Positions 23,427 to 34,200 of a DNA stretch of 64,000 nt are shown piece by piece. The notes under the pieces were generated by a model. It searched no databases, was not told where the DNA came from, and worked only from the letters and a program-made list of their open reading frames with translations. The stretch lies in assembly GCA_031213475.1 (NCBI GenBank), contig JARUPZ010000030.1, forward strand, positions 3,221,371 through 3,285,370, written 5' to 3'. Positions within the stretch are counted from its first letter, which is position 1. Every line of letters begins with the position of its first letter. This stretch comes from Nereocystis luetkeana (Eukaryota; Sar; Phaeophyceae; Laminariales; Laminariaceae). Both the position numbers and the translations under genes were made by a program.

Positions 23427-25274
23427 CTACGCTTGCGGCTTCGGTTGGCCTGCTGGTGCTGGTGCCGCTGCCCCCCCCCCCCCGGCCTTCGTCTTTTCGA
23501 GCTCCGCCCTCAGTTGGTTGCAGAAGTCATCGTCCATGTCATCGTCGTCCCAGTCATCCTTTACAGGGTCGCCGCGAGAAAATTGCGCAACAAAGAAACA
23601 GGAAATTCCATACAACGGGGAAACAGGAATGCAGAGAACAGATGGGAGTTGCACCTCAGCACGCGGGGTGTCGATGGGAGTACGCAGCGACATATTTCGG
23701 CCGTGGCTCTCATGAGAGCAAATATGCCGTTTTAGGGCCGCATTCCCGTTTTGGGGACAACCTGCTTATAATTTGAGTGCTTTGTCCCCACAATGGAAGT
23801 GCGGTGGTAAAAAGGGGTTAAGGTGGGGTGCGCCACAGTAATCCGAACCCACAACGGACCCGAAAATGATGTACCTCCCTGTATGCCCACACGACGTAAG
23901 AGTCAACCCGATCTACCTCTGTGTTACGAAATTATATAATATGATTCAGCCTCGCTGACTGCTAAATGCTAAGACTTGAGACGAAGCAATAGCGTCAAGT
24001 CAGTCAGTCAGTCAGTCAGTCAGTCAGTCAGTCAGTCAATCACCTGCCACTGCTGGAGATCCTCCTGGTCCTCAGCAGACTCGTCCCAATTCGCCTCGGC
24101 GAACTCCTACAAAAAATCAAGCGTGCAACGGAGGAGGCAAGGCTCAACTGTCGGCAAACGCAGCAGTGCCATATTGAACGACACATGCACGTGCATCTGT
24201 GGGCTACCGTGCACAGCAGCAGTATACTCGGCAGGGACAAGCAACGGACGCATCGATGCGCTACACGGATCTTGAGCTGATACTCGGAAAAACTGAACAC
24301 GCGGTGCCTACTCTGCACACCAAGCGGAGAAACGTCATCGCATCATTGCACTCGTAGAACGGCACGGAAGGTTCAGCAATCGTTTTACGGTATGCAGTAC
24401 AAAAATCGTGCAAGCGGTGGTGCTTACTCGAACGGGAAACACAACTGAGGGGTTGAGCACGAGAGTCTGTCACGAAAAAACGATGCGTAACGACGCGCTA
24501 CGAGTATCCCATCCGCCTATACGATCACCCCACTTACAAGTCGTACGTACAGTAGGATACTACCCCAACAGCTTTTTCTGTGGGCATTTTCGCGTGAGCT
24601 TAGTGTGTACCAGATCGTTCGTAAAGATAGTTGTGGCGATTTGGCTCATTTTTTTCAAGCTCCATCTCGCTCTACTTTATATATATACAAGTTTCTGCTG
24701 TTGGGCGCACTCTGTAGCTCTTCGCCTAGACTGCTCGTACAGAGTAGTAATCACCAACAAAGCTATCGACAGGCCGCTGGTCAATGGGTGCCACACCCCG
24801 CTCGTTCCTCCGGACTCACGGTACGATACTATTAATACAAATATAACGAATTGAACAACCGCGGACAACTTTTTTCCGACACAATTCCGAACTAACGCTA
24901 GTGACGACAGGTAAAGCGGTATTGATACAGCAGGACTGCTGTGGTCTAATACAGTGGCAGTATTTCAGGCGGCAAAAGCTCGCTCCGAATCGGACCGGTT
25001 ACACCGGGGGCGTGTGGACGTGCAGCGAGCAGCCTGCTGGGCATGCTTTCACAACTTGACTAGCCGCGTCCGACCTCGTCGATACTCTATACTCTTACCA
25101 TATCTACTACTACTATTAATACTACTATTAATATTACTGCTACTACTACTACTACTACTACTACTACTATTACGGGGAACCATAGTTAATAGGACCAAAT
25201 ATTGTTAGTAAAAATTGTTAAATATATAGGTTTTTGTGTATACCAGAGGTCCTATTAACTATGGTCCCCCGTAA

Positions 25275-25365
<91 letters not shown>

Positions 25366-28300
25366 GCTACTACTACTACTACTACTATGGGGAAGCCTAG
25401 ACACCGGAACCAACTATGGCGTACAAACATAAGGGGATAAGATCGATGACAATGGGAACGCAATTTTTTCAGAAGAAGTGTGAATTTCAAACATGCCCGC
25501 TATAACTTTCCAGTACAGCTTGTGTTGAGCACGATTCTTTAAAAGCCAAAAGCTCCAGACTTTCGAAAAAAAAACCGAAAACGATAATTTTGGGGCAGAT
25601 GTCGGGCAACGATCGGCTTGAGAGAAAAACTCAGCCAAATGTTTAGTTCGAAGCGGCGAGATTCCGAGTCCTCGACGGACATCGATCGACACGACAAACG
25701 ACTGGCGTCTTCGACTGTGAACAGGGTGCTCTCGCTGCTGTAGGGGCTCCGATCCACCTTAGGGCCACCGTGTTCACACCATGGCCGGTGATATGTGGCG
25801 GGCGCTGGCCAGGCGTACGATAAAAAACACAAGTGGCCGCTGGTGTGCAAGAAACATACGACGACTTTTCTCGGATCTGTCTCGAATGGGGGAAAATCCT
25901 CTTTTTTTCAGGTTGGGAGAAGAGCGTAGGATGCCGCCGGCAAGCTCTCGCCCCCTAGATCATGGGCCCACCGAATGTCTTCTAGGCCGTCATCTACACT
26001 CGATGGCCTTGCCCAACACCCAGCGGGTTGGCCGTGGGCTGAGCCTATGTCGAGATGGAAGGTCTATCGTCGCACGAGCTGATTTTTAATAGCGTGTTGA
26101 CAATCTAAAACAAGACAAAAGTGATCGCGCCGCCTGCAGCCGTGTGGGGGAAAACATATCTTCAAATACAGCATGTTTTCCCTCTGTTCCCACGGCGGCG
26201 GTACGAGAAAGTCTTCAGCTGTTTGTTTCATGCAAGCAAAAAAAATGAAACAAAACTTTCAAACTTCGCGTTCCCATCGTCATCGGTCTTGGTGGCTTTC
26301 GGGTCCATGACGGGTTCTGATTACTCTGCCTACCAGTACACCAGGTATATAACTATTCACAGATATCTCACTCTCCGAGCGTGCTCGGTTGGTACATCCC
26401 TGGCCTCTCAGAGCTCCCACTTCGAAACCGCCTCCCTTCATTGCTTGCCGGACCTTTCCTGCGGGTCTAACTTCGTTTTCTCGCTTTCTCTTGGCACTCT
26501 CGGTGCTTTCTTCCTTTCTTCTTTTTAGTTTTGCGTGCGTGAGTGTACCCAGAGCACGACAATGCGGGCGAGCGCGGTGCCATCTCAAGGGGGGTGCTGG
26601 CGGGTAGAGGGGGTGGTTGGAAGCAGCGCGGTCGCCGTTTTCGTGGCTAGGCGTCGCGTGTGCATCGAGACATGAGGGAAACATGCATGGGCTCTGTCTG
26701 ACCTCCTGATGTTGGGTTGCACATAGTGTGCACGAGTCTAAAGGGGCCTTTAGGATGGCAACATAATGTTCAAGCGGTGTTTACTGTTGCGAACATGCTG
26801 AAGTTCAGAGAGAGAGCTCCGCGTCTGAGCACCAACAATATCGAGCAGCTGGCGAACGAGGGCCACGGTGAGCGCTCGGCTTCACGCGAGGCGGGCCACT
26901 GGGCCCACGGGGGCAGAGAGGGAGGAAAGCTTCACCTGGGCCGAATCGGTGTCGAGGTGGTCGCCAGAGGGGCGGGCAGCTTACGAGGCTGAGAGAAGCC
27001 CTGCTGTTCGGTTCTATTTTTTGGCCGGCGCAAGGTGTTCCAATCAGGCGGGAAACACTTGCATAAAGAGGACGGGGATTGTTTATTTTGTTCAAAAAAT
27101 CGTTTTCAATTTTTTTGTGGTGTTGTGTCTTGCTGTGCTTTCTCTTTAGTACTTATATATAATCATAATGAGTATGGACGTACATGCGACGTCCGGGTTG
27201 TTTTCCTGGATGGGGCATTGAGCTCTTGGCACTTGCAAGTCGCCTGTTTTTGCACCATTTTTTTTTCACCATCTGTCCCTTCGGAACCGCCTGCTACGTG
27301 AAGCGCCTTGTATATCATCGTACCAGGTACTTTATAGTAGTTTGGAACTATCAAACAATGGGGAGGGAATGAAACATTATGGATACGTGGAATTGCACCG
27401 TACGCTACATGAGCGGAGCCCCTCGCCCCCTTACCTACTTCGCTGAGCTCAATTGACCTGCTACTTCTGTCTTTTGCGTCTTGTCCTGCGCAATTGCTGG
27501 AAAGGATAGCATTGTTTCGTTTGGTAGCCAGTGCGAGTGACATTTTTGTGTTTGTACTGTACAACAGCTCGTTGAACTGGCTGACTATCATCGTGGGGCC
27601 ACGACTTGGGTTGCTTTTGGTGGGTATGACCGTCTCTCTACACCAACAGTACGGGTAGTCTACACGGACACCTACGAGTAAAGTACGGCAGCACAGAGAA
27701 AGAGCAAGACGAATCAATGCGGAACAAACGATTACGCCTGGTGTTCATTTTGCGATCGACGGAATTTCCCATACCGAGGAACTGCTGTAGGTAAGTGCTG
27801 GGTGAGATTCACCAGGCGGAGAGGAAGGAAAAACTGCTCTTTCGTTTTGTCCCCAGCCCTACGCGTACAGCTCTGCGCGAGTACAGCAGAGGAGCAAACG
27901 CGGATGGCACGGCACTGCTTGCCGCCGTTGATAGATAGGCTTGGCGGCTACGACCAGGATTGTTTTCTGCAGCGTACCCGCCCTTTGTTCTCTCGAAGGT
28001 GGATGGAACGGAGCGGCCACGCATGGCGTGTGACACACCGTCTTGTTATGTATAGTATAGTTTGCGATAGGCCGGGAGCGATTCGAACCTCACAAGAAGT
28101 TTATCAATGGCACTCCTACTACCATGGGGGGTCTCGGTCGTCCGAGGCAGCGTTTGTTAGAGCGAGCCCCGGCCAGGTGGCCGGGGGGGGGCAACTCTCG
28201 GGTACCGGATATATGGTGGGGAGACGATAAGCAAATATCGTACCAGGTATCATGTCAGTGGAGCCCCTCCCCAATGTCGCAGAAAAAACGTGCCATTTCG

Positions 28301-30057
28301 CAGGACATGCAAACGAAAACGGTCAATAGTCCAGGCTAGATTCCGTACTCGAGCAAAATATCGCCTTTCCTACCTGGGCCCTGGGACGTACACTATCGAT
28401 AAGACTACATATAACGTATACCAATGTTTTACAATCTGTGAGCTCGGATCTTCAGGGGTGTTTTTGGCTTTGAAATGGTGTCGCGCGGTCTGCACTTCGG
28501 AATCGCCGTCCGCGATTGAGAAATTCCCTGGTTCAATGCAAGCGCGGCGCAGCCGCGTTCATGGCCACTTTCGGCCCGTTTTCGTACCTTTATCCCAACA
28601 GGAAGCGAAAAGCAAAAATACCTGAACAGCCTACCAACCCACTTAAAGATTGAGATTCGGGCTATCACAGATTGTAATAGGACCTCTAAAAAAACACATG
28701 TCCTGTCAATAGCTGAAGGCTTGCGTACTTCCCTGTACCTTTCGTTACCACGGGCTGTATAGATCTGGGCACCGAGCTACCGTGTACCATACACTCGTCC
28801 TCTGTGGGGTCAACAAAAACGGCATCGATTCGCAGAATGACCTCCAACACAAACGCCTCAAGGAGACAGATATACTTGTTCCCAGGCCTAGGTGCGAGTA
28901 CCGTGACGTAGAAAGAGCGTCGAGTTCGCGCAGCGGGGGTGGTGCGATCGATTTCTCAGCGCTCGTTTTCTCGCCAGTGCCGGCAGAGGGTGCCAAAAAA
29001 AAGTATCTCTCTCTTTCTCCATACACCCGTCTTTTGGCGGCCGTACACCTTGATATCGTAAGGACAGAGGCGACATGCTGCTGTCCGTATGTACAGCGGT
29101 AGTAGTATCGTACTATTATTACTATTAATAGTACTTTAATTAACCCTTCTATTAATAGGACCGCAGTCTCGTTTTGGGGACATACTGCTTGGAATTTGAG
29201 TGGTTTCGTCCCCAACACGGGACTGCAGTACTACAGCAGTAAACGTGCTTGTACTCTTCTCCCGGCTGGGCAGGTAAGTGAAAATATTTTTTCGACGGTT
29301 TTAGTTGCAGCAGCAGTACGAGTATTAATAGTTAATAGTACTCTGTTGATACGTTACGTTATCATCGCATGACGTGCACGGTGCCCCCGCCGAGCGCAAC
29401 CCTTTTTGGTGCGCAAGGCATGCTCCATGCTCTGTCGATGCCGGTTTATTGGGTTGCGCTGGTTGCTGGTTAGGCGTCTCCAGCTCTGTGACCGCTCGCT
29501 GGTGTGATGTATAATCGCTGGTGTAATATGTACTGCTGCCTGTTGCTGTATAATAGCTGAGATCAAAACCAGATTCCAAGTATCCAAGGTCGTGCAGAGC
29601 ACCCGTCGTCAAAACGCCATCCTCGAGTTGATTACTACCTGATACTTGGCACCTCGTACCTCGTACCCAATACTGCTGCCGTCTGCTGTGTGTGGCAGTC
29701 TGGTGACCTGGTAGCTAATGGGGCTCGTCTGGTGGATACACGTGCAGCAGTATCCTACTACCCTCGACATGCCATTGCGCTACGAACAAAGAGTAGACAC
29801 GTAGAGCACAGTACAGAGTACCAGGTATGCACACTCGTAGCGGCACACGAGGACGAGCAGAGTTCCGTAGACAGCTGACATTTGCTGCTATCTTTCCTTG
29901 GGCCATCCTATGCGGGATCGTGCCGCAAAACCGGACAACAATTAGAAGCCTCTACCCGGCAGTTTCATTAGCCACAAGGAAAGCTCACCTCAAACTCGTC
30001 GTCCTCTTCCAGAACTTCTGTGACCGGTACCTTCTCCTTGTCCTTCCCGTCAGCCAT
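23427..30057 (-). CDS. SEM1: SEM1/DSS1, 26S proteasome lid subunit
   Basis: Three exons on the minus strand: 30057-29989 (MADGKDKEKV... VLEEDDEFE), 24106-24044 (EFAEANWDESAEDQEDLQQW plus Q) and 23558-23427 (DDWDDDDMDDDFCNQLRAEL, EKTKA, then a Gly/Ala/Pro tail and stop). All junctions are GT-AG in phase 0. The product is 87 residues, close to the usual 70-90. SEM1/DSS1 is an acidic, largely disordered protein with two acidic-aromatic clusters and a C-terminal helix; here LEEDDEFEEF, DDWDDDD and FCNQLRAELEK match. It holds the proteasome lid together and also serves BRCA2-type recombination and TREX-2 mRNA export complexes. Odd points: the first intron is about 5.9 kb for a 23-codon exon, and the C-terminal GGGGAAAPAPAGQPKPQA tail is an extension. 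The gene is head-to-head with the WW-WH2 gene. Confidence 0.95.
23727..23822. mobile_element. MITE family 2 copy, diverged
   Basis: TTTTAGGGCCGCATTCCCGT TTTGGGGACAA ... TTTGTCCCCACAATGG ... GGTAAAAAGGGG followed by TTAA. The right flank TTAA fits a piggyBac-like target. Confidence 0.6.
24001..24039 (+). repeat. (CAGT)n microsatellite
   Basis: Nine or so CAGT units a few bases past the donor of SEM1 exon 2. Confidence 0.95.
25080..25386 (+). repeat. (CTA)n microsatellite with MITE inside
   Basis: CTA/ACT triplets on both sides of a MITE family 1 copy, with two TATTAATA octamers (25114, 25126) interrupting the left part. SEM1 intron 1. Confidence 0.95.
25170..25274. mobile_element. MITE family 1, clean TA target duplication
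   Basis: 105 bp, TTACGGGGAACCATAGTTAA to its complement CCCCCGTAA. It sits in a CTA repeat, so the pre-insertion site is known: CTACTA/element/TACTAC can only be explained by duplication of TA. This points to the Tc1/mariner superfamily. No coding capacity, so it depends on a transposase elsewhere. Confidence 0.93.
28066..28155 (-). ncRNA. tRNA-like / SINE-like remnant
   Basis: Minus strand: TGGTAGTAGGAGTGCC could be an A box and GAGGTTCGAATCGC is a near-perfect B box about 30 bp on. T-stem pairing is poor. Weak evidence on its own. Confidence 0.25.
29141..29233. mobile_element. MITE family 2 copy with TATTAATA insertion
   Basis: Flanked on the left by TTAA, then CCCTTCTATTAATAGGACCG where other copies have CCCTTTTAGAACCG: six extra bases (TTAATA) after the TA. 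The rest is the standard GTCTCGTTTTGGGGACA ... GTCCCCAACACGGGACTGC. Confidence 0.8.
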
Positions 30058-30463
30058 GGCTAGCACCTCCTCCGCCTCGAGTAAACAAGTGCTCAGCGAA
30101 AAGCGATCTCACTCGCCGGTCTTGCTTGGTCCAACCTCGCAGTTTTCCTTCAAAGCTTTGCTTGTGTTTTCACCACCTACGCTTTGCCTTTTCAAGCTAT
30201 AGCTGTGTTCGCAAAAAAACACCCTTGGGGTTCAAATTCGGGTACCAGGTTACTCTGTCTGTGTTGCTGGTTGCGCGCAGAGCGAGGGCAAAGTTGAAAA
30301 AGGGTTTTGTATAGATATGGACGATTTTATGGCGGAGAAATGAAAAATGCGAAAGCGGTTTTGGGGGGCAGATGCCAGCCCAGCCAGCCTCTTCTGCTCC
30401 CTGGTGGTCATCATCCCAACATCACACAAACATAGCGCCGGGATTGGCGGAGTATCCTGAGAT
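30058..30463. promoter_or_regulatory. head-to-head intergenic region SEM1 / WW-WH2
   Basis: Only 406 bp separate the two start codons, so both promoters and 5' UTRs lie here. I cannot point to a specific site. A shared bidirectional promoter is the simplest reading. Confidence 0.5.
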
Positions 30464-31179
30464 ATGTCGCTTGCTCCTGGATGGGCAGCTTATAAGGCCG
30501 CAGATGGGAAGGTCAGTATGCCGAGGGAGGCGGGAGGCGCTGTAGTTAGACAAGGTTGCGGCACGATGCGTCCTCTAGAAATTCGTCACAGCAGCGGAAA
30601 CGTTCCACGACGGGTCGATCTATCGAGCGAGTGTCTATCGAGCGAGTGTTGGTTGGCTGCTACCGCAAGGCCTGCAGCGTCACGCTCTGAACGAAGAGCG
30701 CAGCTGAAAAGGGCCCGTTCGTGTGCCGTGGTGGTAGCTGCAGCTGGATGTGAACGGAAAAAAAGCTTCCGCAAAGTGTAGCTTCCGCAAATGAGCCGAC
30801 CACTACTTGTATTCGCGTCACATTCCCCCACATGGTTTGAAGCGGCCTAAAACCCGCTGGACGAGTCTCAGTACGAACCCGCTGCTGGGTGTGTCTGCCT
30901 GCTAAGCGGTCCGAGCTGAGTACCTGGGGAGCACATCCTTTCTCCTTCGGGTCTATCACCTCGCACTCCCGTGGGGCATTGGCATCGAGATCGGCTAAAC
31001 TGGCTTCCAGCTTCCAGTTTTCGATCGCTTGAAAAAGCGGAGATTGCAAAACATTACGATTACGTACGAGTACGAAAAAGAGTCTTGTTGGCAGTACGTA
31101 CCGGTTGCCGGACGACCAAACCTCGCGGAAGTTTGCACAGGTACGACTCCCGTGTATGTGTAGATCTGTACACCGCCGC

Positions 31180-31227
<48 letters not shown>

Positions 31228-34200
31228 CGCTTGTGCCGGTATACCGTATATACCTCGTACACGGCACTCCTACAGCTGTACGTACTGGTGGTACTGCTGT
31301 GATGCTGGGATCACTGGGGTATTGTCACACCATACCCGCGTACTGGTATGTATCTGCTGCTGTAGGTCTGTACCTGCCTGTACAGCAAGTACGACTGGTA
31401 TTGTTCGTGCACGCAGCAGCAGCAGCAGCAGCAGCGGCACCTTCACGGGGGCTATCTGCTGTTTTACCAAGGTAGTATCTCGTATATATTCCGTGAAGGT
31501 ACGACTCGTAAACAGTGGTCAGTTCTGGCTGTGCACAGCACACCCAGCAGGTCCTGTGAAACGATTTTGACCCGTTCGCTCTGCTGTTACCTGTACGTCA
31601 ATCGTCTTGGGGCGACTTTGGTACGTACTCTGTCTGGTGTCCGGTGTGAACCGGTCGGTGTATTTTACGCTACATGTAATACGTGTCTACTGCTGCTGCT
31701 GTGCTGCCTGTGGCTCCGCCTTTTATTACGGAATGGCACCGTTTCCGACACGAAAAGAGAACAGAAAGGCCTCTATATTTTGTTGTGTCATGCGACGTCT
31801 CTTTGAGAACACAGGAATGGAGCACCTACCTGGTACAGAAAACGACAAAACGAACACGATTCTTGCGACAGGTGCGAACAAAAGCGCCAACCAGAACAAC
31901 ACAATTCATGGACTTCGTAACTGATATCAGTTACTTCATCGCACATAGATAGGCCACCCCCGTGCCCCCCCGTGCCTAGGAGCGTATTATACCTGGTATG
32001 ATATACCACGGGTATGTATATAATAGCCGTATTCATGCGTCGTCTTTTGCCTTGTCTTCGACACTACTGCTGGATTCACTCAGGTGTTATACCGGAAACA
32101 CATGTGTGTTGTCATGATTATCGTACGGTGGGAGGGCCTTATCCACCCCTCACCCCCGGGTTTCCCGGGTGGCTGCATTTTTTGGTACCGCAAGTCACAC
32201 CGCTGTTTTGACACGCTGTGTTTGGACCTTCGGCTGGTTCGCGCTTTAGCAGAGAACGGGAGAATGGGCTTGGTGTCTCATCTATAACGCGTTGGTTTTC
32301 TCTATAGATTGGCTGCCCACTATTTTTTCAACGGAGGACTCGTAGGTACACTTCAAAAGTGGTCGAAATTCGGAAGGCACAAAACGAGACAAAAAAAAGA
32401 ACCCCAACCGAACCTTGACACTTGACTGCAGCTCCCCACAGCAACCACAGCCCTCGAAATTGACGAGTCGCGCTCCTTATGAGGTGTGCGAGAGAGTTGG
32501 GTGACCAGGCAGCAGGCATAAATGACTCACGGGATGAAATCGTGACGTCAAAGTTGCGAACCATCAGTACCAGAAGTCGTAAAAAAATCGGAGATGGACT
32601 AGCTGCAGTTCGCCTTGCGCGCCGAAGCCTACGCAACGAGTATCCTAGGGACGCTGGGTTATATCACACGATGAAAAAAACGTGTTTTACCCAAATTTCG
32701 ATGGTTTCCTGCCGGAAATTTCGATTTGTCAAGCGTAAGCTGACGTACCCGAAAAAATTGTCGGTATGGGAACAATTACGAACCCGTGGGAGGTAACGAA
32801 TACATTGGGCCCAAGGAAGGGCATAGTAGTGGTGACCAAATCTGGACTATTGTTTTCATGCAGCGTTTTTTATGCAAGGTTGACTAGACGGATCTCGTTT
32901 TCAGGTCCCTTGCTCTTATGTGTTTCCAAGTCGTCTTTATATCTTGGCGAATCGCCTTCGCGCCCCCACTCGACAACATGCGTCCGAGAGTTCCGCCGCG
33001 GCCTTACTCAGTCTGGCGCATATTGTAAACTGTTTTGATGTGCAAACGTAGAAACGACTCTCTATGAACACATGAGGATGTTTCCACTCTGCTGTTGCAC
33101 GCTCCTCTTCAACCCATTTAGAACCGCAGTCCCGGTTTGGGGACAAACTACTTGAAAGGTGAGTGGTTTGTCCCCAAAACGGGACTGCGGTTCTAACAGG
33201 GTTATAACCCTCTTCCAAAAATCGAGAGAGGAAGTCTGACGAAAACAAAAGTGACGACAAGTATATACAGCACCGCCGACAGCGGGGATAGGGGATTATT
33301 GACATCGGTGTCCGAATCACCCATCACAATGCAAGGAGTTCACACGGCACGGACGCGACATGACACTATGTACAGCTGTATTATTGTACTGCGCGGGCTG
33401 CCGGGCGCCCACTCTGCTGCTACCAGACGGTAGACAGATGCTTGATACGACACCAAAGAGTCACCAACCATTGTTGGGGTCGCTGCCTGTCAATAGGCAA
33501 TATATAGTCAATAGGGGGTCCCGAATGTTCGAAAAGACCACACACTTTTTTTTTTTTCCAACCCTTATAGCACCGCACTCCCATATCGGGGGACAAAGTA
33601 CTCAAACTGTAAGTAGTTTGTCCCCAAAACGGGACTGGGGTCCTAAAAGGGCTAAATTAATTGTGTTGCTGTACCTGGGGCTCACGATGAGGTTTTGTGC
33701 AGCGTTCGAACGTGTACTATAGTTAGTAGTGTTGCAGTATTAATATCATACCTGGTATATACCTGTTACCACTTTGTCCTCCAATATAAGGAACTTTTGT
33801 ACACTAATATTAAGTAAATGTGGTCCGTATGTTCAGGGGCGGGGTGGTTCTGTACCTGGTAGTGGTGTGCGGTACAGACACTACAATCAACAGATAAATC
33901 TACTTGAGATCATTTTCCGTCGCACATGTGAAAAGCTTCATCCGGGAGAACAGGTTGACGAGAAATGACTACTAGCCCTTTTAGAACCGCAGTCCCGTTT
34001 TGGGGACAAACCACTCAAATTTCAAGTAGTTTGTCCCCAAAACGGGACTGCGGTTCTAAAGGGGTTATTGTTAATACAACGAGGATCCGGACGAGAAGAG
34101 AGCCAGTCGGCATGCTCCCCAAATGGCATACATACAAGTACCATTGATTGATAGATATGAAGGAAGTCGGCAGTACCGCTGCTGTGCACGAGAACGCCAT

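Noticed and set aside
24001-24039. Regular spacing read as a CRISPR-like array
   Set aside because: A plain CAGT tetranucleotide repeat with no spacers; the genome is eukaryotic.
25218-25490. Val-run and Thr-run frames
   Set aside because: Translations of a (CTA)n microsatellite beside a MITE.
26760-26870. Possible exon VFTVANMLKFRERAPRLSTN with donor GTGAGC
   Set aside because: The opposite strand is equally open (LVRQLLDIVGAQTRSSLSEL) and neither matches a family; it lies within the SEM1 intron.
27163-27717. 184-codon minus-strand frame
   Set aside because: No domain or splice support, irregular composition, inside the SEM1 intron; most likely chance.
31105-31302. Cys-run, Ala-run, Gln-run and Ser-run frames
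   Set aside because: Translations of a (CTG)n microsatellite in an intron.
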